From contig DHHV01000129.1 of assembly GCA_002403455.1 (NCBI GenBank), positions 1 through 33,508 on the forward strand: a stretch of 33,508 nt of DNA, given 5' to 3'. Of the stretch, positions 6,614 through 18,848 are shown in pieces. This DNA is from Hyphomonadaceae bacterium UBA4763 (GTDB lineage Bacteria > Pseudomonadota > Alphaproteobacteria > Caulobacterales > Aquidulcibacteraceae). Made by a program: the position numbers and the translations under genes. The number at the start of each line of letters is the position of its first letter. Position 1 is the stretch's first letter. The notes under the pieces were generated by a model. That model saw nothing but the letters and a program-made list of their open reading frames with translations, was not told the DNA's origin and did no database searches.

Positions 6614-8143
6614 ATGGAAGTCCGCGCCGCGGAAATCTCCGCCATCCTGAAAGAGCAGATCAAGAATTTCGGCGCCGCCGCGCAAACGGCCGATGTCGGC
6701 ACGGTGCTGTCGATCGGCGACGGCATCGCCCGCGTGCATGGCCTCGACACCGTGCAGGCCGGGGAAATGGTGGAATTCCCGGGCGGGGTGAAGGGCATGG
6801 CCCTCAATCTCGAACGCGACAATGTCGGCGTCGTGATCTTCGGCGAAGACCGCGGCATTCGCGAGGGCGATATCGTCAAGCGCACCAATGCGATCGTCGA
6901 CGTGCCGGTCGGCAAGGGCCTGCTCGGCCGGGTCGTTGACCCGCTTGGCAATCCGATCGACGGCAAAGGCCCGCTGGTTTCGAGCGAGCGCCGCCGCGTC
7001 GACGTCAAAGCCCCGGGCATTATCCCGCGCAAATCCGTGCATGAGCCGATGCAGACCGGCATCAAGGCGATCGACACGCTGATCCCGATCGGCCGCGGCC
7101 AACGCGAATTGATCATCGGCGACCGCCAGACCGGCAAAACCACGGTCGCGCTCGACACGATGCTTTATCAAAAGAAGAACAACGAGTCCGACAACGAACA
7201 CGAAAAGCTCTACTGCATCTATGTCTCGATCGGGCAAAAGCGCTCGACCGTGGCGCAGATCGTCAAGACCTTGGAAGAGCGCGGCGCGCTGGAATATTCG
7301 ATCGTGGTAGCGGCGACGGCGTCGGATCCGGCGCCCTTGCAGTTCTTGGCGCCATTCGCCGGCTGCGCGATGGGCGAATTCTTCCGCGACAATGGCATGC
7401 ATGCGCTGATCATCTATGATGATCTTTCCAAGCAGGCGGTCGCCTATCGGCAGATGTCGCTGCTGTTGCGCCGGCCGCCGGGCCGCGAAGCCTATCCGGG
7501 CGATGTGTTCTATCTGCACTCGCGCCTGCTGGAGCGGGCCGCGAAACTGAACGAAGACAACAAGGCCGGGTCGCTGACGGCGCTGCCAATCATCGAAACG
7601 CAAGCCAATGACGTGTCGGCCTATATTCCGACCAATGTGATCTCGATCACCGACGGGCAAATCTTCCTCGAGACCGATCTGTTCTACCAGGGCATTCGCC
7701 CGGCGGTGAATGTCGGCATTTCGGTCAGCCGGGTGGGCTCGTCCGCGCAAATCCCGATCATGAAAAAAGTCGCCGGCCCAATCAAAGGCGAACTCGCGCA
7801 ATATCGCGAAATGGCGGCCTTTGCGAAATTCGGCTCGGATTTGGACGCAGCGACGCAGCGCCAGCTCAATCGCGGCGCGCGCCTGACCAAATTGCTGAAG
7901 CAGCCGCAATTTCGGCCCGTTCCGGTGGAGCAACAGGTCATTTTGATCTATGCCGGCACGCGCGGTTATCTCGACGGGATCAAGACGGCCGACGTCGTCC
8001 GCTATGAAGACGAATTGCGCCGGGCGCTGGAAGCCAAACACGCCGATCTGCTCGCCGACATCCGCAAGGAGAAAAAGCTCTCCGACGGGATCGAAGCGCG
8101 CATCAAGGCGGCCTTGACCGATTTCGGCAAAACCTTCGCCTAA
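6614..8143 (+). CDS. atpA: F1F0 ATP synthase alpha subunit
   Basis: The 509-residue alpha subunit forms the non-catalytic nucleotide sites of the F1 hexamer. It starts with the expected MEVRAAEISAILKEQIKNF and has the P-loop GDRQTGKT, the stretch ISVSRVGSSAQI, and the usual C-terminal helical domain. Length and all family landmarks are normal. The ATG at 6614 follows an AGAGGGG ribosome-binding site. It lies between atpH and atpG in one transcription unit. Confidence 0.98.
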   Translation: MEVRAAEISAILKEQIKNFGAAAQTADVGTVLSIGDGIARVHGLDTVQAGEMVEFPGGVKGMALNLERDNVGVVIFGEDRGIREGDIVKRTNAIVDVPVGKGLLGRVVDPLGNPIDGKGPLVSSERRRVDVKAPGIIPRKSVHEPMQTGIKAIDTLIPIGRGQRELIIGDRQTGKTTVALDTMLYQKKNNESDNEHEKLYCIYVSIGQKRSTVAQIVKTLEERGALEYSIVVAATASDPAPLQFLAPFAGCAMGEFFRDNGMHALIIYDDLSKQAVAYRQMSLLLRRPPGREAYPGDVFYLHSRLLERAAKLNEDNKAGSLTALPIIETQANDVSAYIPTNVISITDGQIFLETDLFYQGIRPAVNVGISVSRVGSSAQIPIMKKVAGPIKGELAQYREMAAFAKFGSDLDAATQRQLNRGARLTKLLKQPQFRPVPVEQQVILIYAGTRGYLDGIKTADVVRYEDELRRALEAKHADLLADIRKEKKLSDGIEARIKAALTDFGKTFA

Positions 8144-8155
8144 CGAGTAAAGCCG

Positions 8156-9034
8156 ATGCCAAGCTTAAAGTCGCTGCGCACGCGCATCACCAGCGTCAAA
8201 TCGACCCGCAAAATCACCAAGGCGATGCAATTGGTCGCCTCGGCAAAATTGAAGCGGGCGCGTGAAGCAGCCGAAGCCGCCCGTCCCTACGCCAAGCGCA
8301 TCGCCGCCGTCGTCGCCAATCTGGCGGCGAATGTGACGGGCGATGACGCGCCGGCGCTGCTGCGCGGGACGGGGGCGGATAAAGTGCGGCTTTATGTGGT
8401 GGCGAGCGCCGAACGGGGCCTGTGCGGCGGTTTTGCCGCCAATATCTCCAAGCTCGCCCGCCAGCGGATCGGCGCTGATCTTGCCGCCGGCAAGACGGTG
8501 AAGATCATCACGATCGGCAAAAAGGCGCGCGAACAGATGCGCAAGGCCTATGGCGAGCGGGTCATTGACCATATCGACCTGGCGGGCGCGAAGAAGGTCG
8601 GCTTTGATTTCGCCAAAGCGGCGGCGAACAAGATCACTGATCTGTTCGCGGCGAGCGGCTTTGATCAATGCGTGCTGATCTATTCGGAATTCAAGAACGT
8701 CATCAGCCAGGTCCCGACGGCGTTGCAGATCGTGCCGGCGACGGCGCCGCAGGGCGTTGAACCGACCGATCTTGCCGGGGCGATCTATCGCTATGAGCCG
8801 ACGGAAGCGGCGATCTTGGAGGCGCTGCTGCCGCGTTATATGGCGAGCCAAATCTTCCAAGCGCTGCTGGAAAATGACGCGGGCGAGCAAGGCGCGCGGA
8901 TGACCGCAATGGACAACGCCACCAAGAACGCCGGCGAATTGGTCAACAAGCTGACCTTGCAAATGAACCGCACACGCCAAGCCATGATCACCCGCGAGCT
9001 GATCGAGATCATCTCCGGCGCGGACGCCGTGTGA
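8156..9034 (+). CDS. atpG: F1F0 ATP synthase gamma subunit
   Basis: The 292-residue gamma subunit is the rotating shaft inside the alpha/beta hexamer. The N-terminal helix SLKSLRTRITSVKSTRKITK, the central SAERGLCGGFAANISK and the C-terminal helix with NATKNAGELVNKLTLQMNRTR are all present, so both ends of the coiled coil are intact. It begins 12 bases after atpA and is followed by atpD after a 53-base gap. Confidence 0.97.
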   Translation: MPSLKSLRTRITSVKSTRKITKAMQLVASAKLKRAREAAEAARPYAKRIAAVVANLAANVTGDDAPALLRGTGADKVRLYVVASAERGLCGGFAANISKLARQRIGADLAAGKTVKIITIGKKAREQMRKAYGERVIDHIDLAGAKKVGFDFAKAAANKITDLFAASGFDQCVLIYSEFKNVISQVPTALQIVPATAPQGVEPTDLAGAIYRYEPTEAAILEALLPRYMASQIFQALLENDAGEQGARMTAMDNATKNAGELVNKLTLQMNRTRQAMITRELIEIISGADAV

Positions 9035-9087
9035 TCGAATTGCCGCCCCTAAACGTGTTTTCGATTTTGACCTGACAGGTGAGACCC

Positions 9088-10521
9088 ATGCCCGACACCG
9101 CCTCTTTGAATACCGGCCGCGTCCAACAAGTCATCGGCGCGGTGATCGACGTTGAATTCAGCGGCAAATTGCCGGAAATCCTCAATGCGCTCGAAACCAC
9201 CAATCAAGGCAATCGCCTTGTGTTGGAAGTAGCCCAACATTTGGGCGAGCAGACGGTGCGCTGCATCGCGATGGACTCGACCGAAGGGCTGGTGCGCGGG
9301 GCCGTGGTCACCGACACGGGCGCGCCGATCGCCGTGCCGGTCGGCGAGGCGACGCTCGGGCGCATCATGAACGTGATCGGCGAGCCGATCGATGAAGCCG
9401 GCCCGGTCATTGGCGAAACCACGCGCGGCATTCACCAATTGGCCCCTGCTTTTGTCGATCAAAAGCCGGTGCCGGAGATCCTCGCAACCGGGATCAAGGT
9501 CGTTGACCTGCTCTGCCCCTACGCCAAAGGCGGCAAGATCGGGCTGTTCGGCGGGGCGGGCGTCGGCAAGACCGTGCTGATCCAAGAGCTGATCAACAAT
9601 ATCGCCCGCGCTTATGGCGGCTATTCGGTGTTTGCGGGCGTTGGCGAGCGTACGCGCGAGGGCAATGACCTCTATCATGAGATGATCGAATCGGGCGTCA
9701 ACAAGCATGGCGGCGGCCAGGGCTCGCGCTGCGCGCTGGTCTATGGCCAGATGAACGAGCCGCCGGGCGCGCGGGCGCGGGTGGCGCTGACCGGCCTGAC
9801 GATCGCCGAACATTTCCGCGACCAGGGCAAAGACATTTTGTTCTTCGTCGACAACATCTTCCGCTTCACGCAAGCGGGCTCGGAAGTGTCGGCGTTGCTC
9901 GGGCGGATCCCGTCGGCAGTGGGCTATCAGCCGACGCTGGCCACCGACATGGGCAATTTGCAGGAGCGGATCACCTCGACAGTGAAAGGCTCGATCACCT
10001 CGGAGCAGGCAATCTACGTGCCAGCCGACGATTTGACCGATCCGGCCCCGGCGACCTCGTTCGCCCATTTGGACGCGACAACGGTGCTGAACCGCTCGAT
10101 CGCCGAAAAAGGCATCTACCCGGCGGTTGACCCGCTCGATTCGACCTCGCGGATCCTCGATCCGCTGATCCTGGGCGAGGAGCATTATACGGTGGCGCGC
10201 CGCGTGCAGGAAACGCTGCAGCGCTACAAGCAATTGCAGGACATCATCGCCATTCTCGGCATGGAAGAATTGTCGGACGAAGACAAAGCAACGGTGGCGC
10301 GCGCGCGCCGGATCGAACGCTTCTTGTCGCAGCCCTTCCACGTCGCCGAAGTTTTCACCGGCTCGCCGGGCAAATTGGTGAAACTGGAAGACACCATTCG
10401 CGGCTTTAAGGGCCTGGTCGACGGCGAATATGATCATTTGCCAGAAGGCGCCTTCTACATGGTCGGTTCGATCGAGGAAGCGATCGAAAAGGCCAAGAAA
10501 ATGGCGGCCGAAGCGGCCTGA
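9088..10521 (+). CDS. atpD: F1F0 ATP synthase beta subunit
   Basis: The 477-residue catalytic subunit has the P-loop GGAGVGKTVLIQ, the catalytic Glu region GVGERTREGNDLYHEM, the IFRFTQAGSEVSALLGRIPS stretch and a normal C-terminal domain. The ATG at 9088 is chosen over a GTG at 9079 because AGGTGAG at 9076-9082 is a good ribosome-binding site 5 bases before it. In most alphaproteobacteria atpC (epsilon) follows directly; here a strong terminator lies 25 bases after the stop and no epsilon-like frame is found anywhere in the window. Confidence 0.98.
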   Translation: MPDTASLNTGRVQQVIGAVIDVEFSGKLPEILNALETTNQGNRLVLEVAQHLGEQTVRCIAMDSTEGLVRGAVVTDTGAPIAVPVGEATLGRIMNVIGEPIDEAGPVIGETTRGIHQLAPAFVDQKPVPEILATGIKVVDLLCPYAKGGKIGLFGGAGVGKTVLIQELINNIARAYGGYSVFAGVGERTREGNDLYHEMIESGVNKHGGGQGSRCALVYGQMNEPPGARARVALTGLTIAEHFRDQGKDILFFVDNIFRFTQAGSEVSALLGRIPSAVGYQPTLATDMGNLQERITSTVKGSITSEQAIYVPADDLTDPAPATSFAHLDATTVLNRSIAEKGIYPAVDPLDSTSRILDPLILGEEHYTVARRVQETLQRYKQLQDIIAILGMEELSDEDKATVARARRIERFLSQPFHVAEVFTGSPGKLVKLEDTIRGFKGLVDGEYDHLPEGAFYMVGSIEEAIEKAKKMAAEAA

Positions 10522-10546
10522 TTTTGATTTAAGTCGAATGCAACTG

Positions 10547-10578
10547 GGGCGCGCGGGACCAACTCGCGCGCCCTTTTT
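10547..10578 (+). terminator. intrinsic terminator of the atp operon
   Basis: GGGCGCGCG at 10547-10555 pairs perfectly with CGCGCGCCC at 10565-10573 across a 9-base loop and is followed by five T. It lies 25 bases after the atpD stop, which marks atpD as the last gene of the operon. Confidence 0.88.
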
Positions 10579-10614
10579 GTTGACAAGGGTCGTTGCGGCT
10601 CGCACGAAAGCGGC

Positions 10615-11496
10615 ATGACGCCCTGGATTGATCAGCAAATCGTCACCGCAGACGGCTTGCGCCTGCATGTGGCCGAGTATCCGGCTTTGGGGGCCGAGCG
10701 TGGCCCGCCGATCCTATGCCTGCATGGGCTGACCCGCAATTCCAAGGATTTTGGTCCGGTCGCCGAGGCGATCGCCGGCAACGGCTTTCGCACGCTGGCA
10801 ATGGATGTGCGCGGACGCGGACGATCGGAGCGGGCAAGCGATCCGCAATCCTATCGCCCCGCGGTTTATGCCGGCGATGTGGTCACCGCGCTTGACCAAT
10901 TGGGTATTGCGAAGGTTGCGATTTTGGGCACCTCGATGGGCGGGCTGATCGCGATGGCGCTGGCGGGTATGGCGCGGGCGCGGTTGGCGGGCGTTGCGCT
11001 GAACGATATTGGGCCGGAATTGGCGCCGGCCGGATTGGCCCGCATCAAGGAAGACGTGGAGCGTGCTATCGCTTGGGGGCGGGCGATCGACCTTGCGGAA
11101 GCGGCTGATCGTGCGCGCTCCATCAACCAATCGGCTTTCCCCAACGCCGATCGGGCGTTTTGGGTTGATTTTGCACGGCGCACTTTTCGCCAGCGCGATG
11201 ACGGCCGCTGGGAACTCGACTTCGATCCGGCGATTTTGCAGCCAATCTTGGCGGCCGACGCCGCGATTCCGACCCCAAATATGTGGGGTCTGTTCGACGC
11301 TTTTGCCGGGCTGCCGCTGGCGGCGATCCGGGGGAGCCTGTCGAATCTGCTGACGGCGCAGACGCTCAGCGCCATGCGCGCGCGGCGGCCCGACTTGATT
11401 TTCGCCGAGGTCGCCGAGATCGGCCATGCGCCGCTCTTGACCGAACCGGCCGCCTGGGTGGCGATCGAGCAATGGCTCGGCCGTTTGGTCGTCTGA
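10615..11496 (+). CDS. alpha/beta hydrolase with Asn at the usual catalytic-acid position
   Basis: A 293-residue cytoplasmic alpha/beta hydrolase. The oxyanion strand LCLHGLTRN (33-42), the nucleophile elbow GTSMGG with Ser107 and the catalytic His271 in EIGHAPLL are present. The loop that normally reads RGxxSDLL in this group reads RGSLSNLL here, putting Asn244 where the catalytic Asp is expected. Asp131 in LNDIGPE could replace it, since some family members place the acid after strand 6. The substrate cannot be told; relatives include esterases, hydrolases and non-catalytic proteins. It follows the atp terminator by 36 bases and is therefore probably transcribed on its own. Confidence 0.88.
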   Translation: MTPWIDQQIVTADGLRLHVAEYPALGAERGPPILCLHGLTRNSKDFGPVAEAIAGNGFRTLAMDVRGRGRSERASDPQSYRPAVYAGDVVTALDQLGIAKVAILGTSMGGLIAMALAGMARARLAGVALNDIGPELAPAGLARIKEDVERAIAWGRAIDLAEAADRARSINQSAFPNADRAFWVDFARRTFRQRDDGRWELDFDPAILQPILAADAAIPTPNMWGLFDAFAGLPLAAIRGSLSNLLTAQTLSAMRARRPDLIFAEVAEIGHAPLLTEPAAWVAIEQWLGRLVV

Positions 11497-11631
11497 ACAC
11501 CCTATTTTCGACGCGCACGCTCAAGAAGCGCTGCATGATTGGCGTACGAACGTCTTGTTCCTGCAAATTATTGCCGCCGCCTTTACGCTGTTTCAATCAT
11601 GAGCTGCGACAACTCTCGCAAGGAGTGTGCG

Positions 11632-12201
11632 ATGGCAAAAGCGGTATTTCATAAAAACCAACGGGTCTATGTTAAACCCGTCGGTACATGGGCAAACGTT
11701 GAGCGCGTTGTGCCGCAATGGGTAAAGGGCGTCGAAGAGCCCTTGCGGGTGCATTATGACGTTGGCCTGGGCCGCGAATTCGCCGCCAATGAATTGCTGG
11801 CCGAGCAAAAGGAAAGCGGCGCCATTGATCAAGGTCGTGTCAGTGAGTGGCGCTTGTTGCGTGGCAAGAACAAATTGACGGAAGGCGAAAACGCCCATCA
11901 CCCGCAGCCGGGGACATTCCCTGTCGTTTGCACAGACGAGCATGATTGGGGCGGTTGGCGCGTGCCGAGTGCTGAATATGACCGCGACCCACATCGCGTC
12001 GAATTTCAAGCTCGCTTGATTGTGAATGCGCCCAAAATGGTCAATTGGCTCAAGCAATTTGCCGAGTATATTGCACAATTTCCAGAAAACGCCTCACCAC
12101 AAACTTTGGAATTCTCCAAAAGCGCGATCCGGATATTGCGCGACGTTTACAACGTAAACGATGTGACTAACACCGCCTCTGCACCTGATCGCAACTCCTA
12201 A
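11632..12201 (+). CDS. conserved protein of unknown function
   Basis: A 189-residue soluble protein starting at ATG 11632, supported by AAGGAG about 7 bases upstream; the frame stays open further upstream to 11539, but without a ribosome-binding site. The opening MAKAVFHKNQRVYVKPVGTW, then PQWVKGVEEPLRVHYDVGLG, is a pattern I recall from uncharacterised alphaproteobacterial proteins, with a beta-rich N-terminal half resembling a small barrel and a helical C-terminal half. There is no signal peptide or membrane segment. It sits 10 bases before the EAL-protein gene and may be co-transcribed with it. I can assign no function. Confidence 0.75.
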   Translation: MAKAVFHKNQRVYVKPVGTWANVERVVPQWVKGVEEPLRVHYDVGLGREFAANELLAEQKESGAIDQGRVSEWRLLRGKNKLTEGENAHHPQPGTFPVVCTDEHDWGGWRVPSAEYDRDPHRVEFQARLIVNAPKMVNWLKQFAEYIAQFPENASPQTLEFSKSAIRILRDVYNVNDVTNTASAPDRNS

Positions 12202-12211
12202 CGCTCAGGGC

Positions 12212-13360
12212 ATGTTCACCGTGGCCGCCGCGCTTTTCCCTTCGACGCTGCCTGACGACCCGCGCTGGGCGGCGGCGGATCTGTTTGTCGAAACAGATCC
12301 GCAAGGCAAGATCGCGCACGCGGAGGGCGCGATCGAGCTGTTGGGGCTTTCCTCGCCCGACGACGCGCTCGGCGTGCCGGTGATGGCGCTGGTGGATGCC
12401 GACAATGCCGCGCGGTTGAGCTCGGCATTGGACGAAGGCGCGGATGGGGCCCGCTTTGGACCGTTTCTGATCCAAGGCGATGGCCGAGACTTTATCTTAT
12501 CGGGGCGCCGGTCAAATCCCGCCAATCGCGCCGCGACATTCGCCCTGACGCGCGCCGCGCGCCGCGCGGCCGATCCGCGCCGCGAGGCCGATGTGATTTG
12601 GGCGCGGCTGCGCCAAGCCCGGCTCGATGTGCTTGCGGCCAAGATCGCCGATCGGCAATTTCGCCTCGCCGCCCAGCCTATTTGGAGCCTCTCGCAAAAC
12701 GACGCTCATCATGCCGAAATTCTGGTGCGCTTTGACGACGGCAAATCGCCCGCCGCGCTGATCCATTTGGCGGAAGAAAGCGGCTTGATCGTTGATCTTG
12801 ACCTTGCGGTCGTGGACGCCTGCGCACGCGCCATTGCAGCAACGCGAGAATGCCGGTTCGCGGTCAATATTTCCGGCCGTTCGGTCACCTCGGCCGGCTT
12901 TGCCGAGCGCTTTGCCGCGCTTGTGCGCGCCCAGGGCATCGATCCGCGACAGCTGATCGTCGAGATCACCGAATCGGCCGAGATCATCGATCTTGACGCA
13001 GCGGCGCAAGTCATTCGCGCCTTGCGCGCCGCCGGCCATTCCATTTGCCTGGACGATTTTGGCGCCGGCGCCGCCTCGTTTCATTATTTGCGAGCCCTGG
13101 AGGTCGATTTTATCAAGATCGACGGGGCTTACTTACGCGATTGCCTGGACCGCCCGCGCGAAGCGGCCATCTTGAAAGCAATGGTGGGCCTCTGCCGCGG
13201 CTTGGGCGTTGTCCCGATCGTCGAAATGGTCGAAACGCCGGAGCATGTGGGCGCCATGCGCGGGCTCGAGGTCGATTTGGGCCAAGGCTATCATTTTTGC
13301 CGACCGCAAATGCGCTTTGACGGTTTTGGCCGGGCTTTGGATGCGGGGGCATTGCGATGA
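12212..13360 (+). CDS. PAS-like and EAL-domain protein, probable cyclic-di-GMP phosphodiesterase
   Basis: A 382-residue cytoplasmic protein. The first part (about 20-100) looks like a degenerate PAS sensor domain (ETDPQGKIAHAEGAIELLGL). The EAL domain spans about 145-375. The motif reads EIL instead of EAL (Glu169), and the other expected metal and catalytic positions are kept: Asn219 in NISG, Glu251 in EITES, Asp281-Asp282 in LDDFGAG, Lys302 in IKIDG, Glu338 and Glu341 in VEMVET, and Gln358 in LGQGY. Hydrolysis of cyclic di-GMP is therefore plausible. The stop overlaps the start of the CheY-like gene by 4 bases, so the two are translationally coupled and probably work in one pathway. Confidence 0.88.
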   Translation: MFTVAAALFPSTLPDDPRWAAADLFVETDPQGKIAHAEGAIELLGLSSPDDALGVPVMALVDADNAARLSSALDEGADGARFGPFLIQGDGRDFILSGRRSNPANRAATFALTRAARRAADPRREADVIWARLRQARLDVLAAKIADRQFRLAAQPIWSLSQNDAHHAEILVRFDDGKSPAALIHLAEESGLIVDLDLAVVDACARAIAATRECRFAVNISGRSVTSAGFAERFAALVRAQGIDPRQLIVEITESAEIIDLDAAAQVIRALRAAGHSICLDDFGAGAASFHYLRALEVDFIKIDGAYLRDCLDRPREAAILKAMVGLCRGLGVVPIVEMVETPEHVGAMRGLEVDLGQGYHFCRPQMRFDGFGRALDAGALR

Positions 13361-13878
13361 CCCAGCGCATGGACCGGGTACGGGTGCTGATCGTCGACGA
13401 CAACCACCATATGATCAATATCGTCAAGACGATCCTGCGCGGCTTTGGGTTGAACAATTTCTACGAAGCGCGCGACGCGGCCGAAGCCTTTGATATCGTG
13501 CGCTCGGAATCGATTGATTTGATCGTCGTTGATTTCCTGATGGATATTCTCGACGGCACCGATTTCGTGCGCCTGGTCCGGACCGGGGAAGACAGCCCGA
13601 ACCCTTTCGTGCCGATCATCATGCTGACGGCCTATTCCGAGCGCTCGAAAGTCGAAGCGGCGCGCGATGCCGGCGTCACCGAGTTTTGCTGCAAACCGGT
13701 GACCGCGAAAAAGCTTTATCGGAAAGTGTCTTCCGTCGTGAACAATCCGCGCCCGTTCATCCGGACCCCGACCTATTTCGGCCCCGATCGGCGCCGGCGC
13801 CATAACCCGAATTACCGCGGCGAAGAGCGGCGCAAGAATACGGCCGCGCAAATCCCTACCCAAAAGATCGACATCTAG
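13357..13878 (+). CDS. single-domain (CheY-like) response regulator with basic tail
   Basis: A 173-residue protein made of one receiver domain (about residues 8-128) and a short tail. The acid pair Asp14-Asp15, phospho-acceptor Asp59 in VVDFLMDILDG, Thr91 in MLTAYSE and Lys113 in CCKPVT are all in place. The tail holds FGPDRRRRHNP followed by another basic stretch, a feature I know from alphaproteobacterial stand-alone receivers; what it binds is unknown. No output domain follows. Translational coupling to the EAL gene suggests that phosphorylation tunes cyclic-di-GMP turnover. No partner kinase is nearby. Confidence 0.9.
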   Translation: MTQRMDRVRVLIVDDNHHMINIVKTILRGFGLNNFYEARDAAEAFDIVRSESIDLIVVDFLMDILDGTDFVRLVRTGEDSPNPFVPIIMLTAYSERSKVEAARDAGVTEFCCKPVTAKKLYRKVSSVVNNPRPFIRTPTYFGPDRRRRHNPNYRGEERRKNTAAQIPTQKIDI

Positions 13879-13896
13879 CCCCACCGCCAGTGGGGC
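13878..13896 (+). other. stem-loop directly after the response-regulator stop
   Basis: GCCCCAC at 13878-13884 pairs perfectly with GTGGGGC at 13890-13896 over a 5-base loop. The stem starts on the last base of the stop codon. No T-run follows, so it is not a standard intrinsic terminator; it could be a weak terminator or an mRNA 3'-end stabiliser upstream of carB. Confidence 0.35.
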
Positions 13897-14062
13897 GCTG
13901 TGGTCTTGCCCGCGCCGCGCGAAGCCGGTAGAGGGCGAAACCATCGGGCGCGCCCAAGCCCTGCCGCAGAGCGCTTTTGCGGAAAGCTTCAATCACCGTT
14001 TCGTCGATTGCGTCCGCCTTTGGCGGAAGCGAGCCGGCGAGCGCCGATTTTGGAAGGTCTCC

Positions 14063-17308
<3,246 letters not shown>

Positions 17309-17363
17309 CCCAGCGCTCAAGGCTTGATTTGCAATTGCGCGCCGGGAATAGGAACCCCTTTAC

Positions 17364-17837
17364 ATGGAAAAAGTGCCAATGACCGCCGAGGGCCACGCGG
17401 CTCTCGACGCAGAATTGAAGCGTTTGAAGCTGGTTGAGCGCCCGGCGGTGATCGCGGCGATCTCCGAAGCGCGCGCGCATGGCGATCTTTCCGAAAACGC
17501 TGAATACCACGCCGCCAAAGAGCGCCAGAGCTTTATCGAGGGCCGCGTCGCCGAATTGGAAGACAAATTGGCCCGCGCGCAGATCATCGACACGACGCGG
17601 CTGTCGGGCTCGACGGTGAAGTTCGGCGCCTTTGTGCGCGTGCTCGACGAAGACACCGAAGCTGAACACACCTATCGCATTGTCGGCGAAGACGAAGCCG
17701 ATGTGAACGAAGGCAAGGTCTCGATCACCTCGCCTTTGGCGCGGGCGCTGATCGGCAAAGAAGAAGGCGATGTCGTTGAGGTCGCCGCGCCTGGCGGGTC
17801 GCGCTCGCTGGAAATCTTGAAAGTGCATTGGCGCTGA
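17364..17837 (+). CDS. greA: transcription elongation factor GreA
   Basis: The 157-residue factor enters the RNA polymerase secondary channel and stimulates cleavage of backtracked RNA. The N-terminal coiled coil contains the family signature AISEARAHGDLSENAEYHAA with the acidic tip residues Asp and Glu intact, and the C-terminal FKBP-like domain ends in VAAPGGSRSLEILKVHW. The carB-greA order is common in alphaproteobacteria. The next gene starts 12 bases later, so a longer operon is likely. Confidence 0.97.
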   Translation: MEKVPMTAEGHAALDAELKRLKLVERPAVIAAISEARAHGDLSENAEYHAAKERQSFIEGRVAELEDKLARAQIIDTTRLSGSTVKFGAFVRVLDEDTEAEHTYRIVGEDEADVNEGKVSITSPLARALIGKEEGDVVEVAAPGGSRSLEILKVHWR

Positions 17838-17849
17838 GATCGCCGGCTT

Positions 17850-18848
17850 TTGCCGCCTTTATCGATATGGGTGGCATCGAGCGGCGCGGCGGGGATGGAG
17901 CGCCAAGGCCTCTCCATTGCGTTGGCCGTGCGGGACCGGCTGGCGAGCGTCCGTGCGGTAGACGTTAAGGTCTCGCGGCTGGCGCAGATGGGGTGGCGCG
18001 GGGCCCTGCCCCTTTGGGCGCAAGGCGATCTTCGATCCTGTTTGGCGCCGGATGAGGCGGCCATGTTGCGCGCAGGCCCCTTCCCGGATCTGTGGATCGG
18101 AACCGGGCGAGCCAGCCTTGGCTTGTCGATCGGCCTGCGGCGGTGGAGCGGGGGCAAAACGCTGGTTGTGCAAACGCAAGACCCGCGCGCGCCGCGCAAC
18201 TTGTTCGATCTGATCGTGCCGCCGCTGCATGACGGCTTGGCGGGCGAAAATGTCCTGCCAATAATCGGCGCGCCGGTTTACTTTGCGCCGGACGCAATCG
18301 CGCAAGCCAAGGCGGCGGCTGCAGCCATTATGGCGCGGCCGGGGCAAAAACTGCTGGTCGCCATAGGCGGCGGCTATCGCCGGCGCGCCTTTGCGCCGGC
18401 TTTGTTCGACGCCTGGGTGGATGATTTGCAGCGTTTGGCGACAGCTGGCGCGCAATTATTGATTACCACGTCAAGACGGACCCCGCCTTTCATTGCGGCA
18501 AAGCTCGAAGCGCTGCGCGCCATGCCGGGCAATATGGTCTGGCGCGGTCCGCCGGACGGCCCGAACCCCTATCTCGCCTTTCTGGTCAGCGCCGATGCAG
18601 CGCTGGTCACGCCGGATTCGGTCAATATGAGCATGGACGCGGCTTTTTTCGGATTGCCGATCCATTGGTGGACGCCGCCGAACGCTCCCGCCAAATTCGC
18701 GGCGTTTTACGCCGACTTGATCGCGCGCGATCAGGCCCTATGGTTTGGCGGCGAGATCGATTTTCGCCGCAGGCCGGCTTTTCAGGAGATCGAGCGCGTC
18801 GTTGATCGCGTGTTGGCGGAATTGCGACGGCGCGGCGCGATTGCGTGA
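17850..18848 (+). CDS. ELM1/GtrOC1-family protein (DUF1022), putative glycosyltransferase-like
   Basis: A 332-residue protein related to the family named after the plant mitochondrial fission protein ELM1; bacterial members are annotated as putative glycosyltransferases with no proven reaction. Family features include SIWVASSGAAGMERQGLSIA at the N-terminus, GGGYRRRAF (about 174-182), ITTSRRTPP, and VTPDSVNMSMDAAFFGLPI near residues 250-268. The start is taken as TTG 17850 because the conserved N-terminal strand lies before the first ATG in frame at 17895. It follows greA by 12 bases. Confidence 0.82.
   Translation: MPPLSIWVASSGAAGMERQGLSIALAVRDRLASVRAVDVKVSRLAQMGWRGALPLWAQGDLRSCLAPDEAAMLRAGPFPDLWIGTGRASLGLSIGLRRWSGGKTLVVQTQDPRAPRNLFDLIVPPLHDGLAGENVLPIIGAPVYFAPDAIAQAKAAAAAIMARPGQKLLVAIGGGYRRRAFAPALFDAWVDDLQRLATAGAQLLITTSRRTPPFIAAKLEALRAMPGNMVWRGPPDGPNPYLAFLVSADAALVTPDSVNMSMDAAFFGLPIHWWTPPNAPAKFAAFYADLIARDQALWFGGEIDFRRRPAFQEIERVVDRVLAELRRRGAIA

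Noticed and set aside
6500..8041. 513-codon minus-strand frame opposite atpA
   Set aside because: It is a GC-rich shadow with runs of Arg, Asp and His, no motif and no ribosome-binding site; atpA on the other strand is beyond doubt.
9049..10668. 539-codon minus-strand frame opposite atpD
   Set aside because: Shadow of atpD caused by GC-biased third positions; it even crosses the terminator and has no family features.
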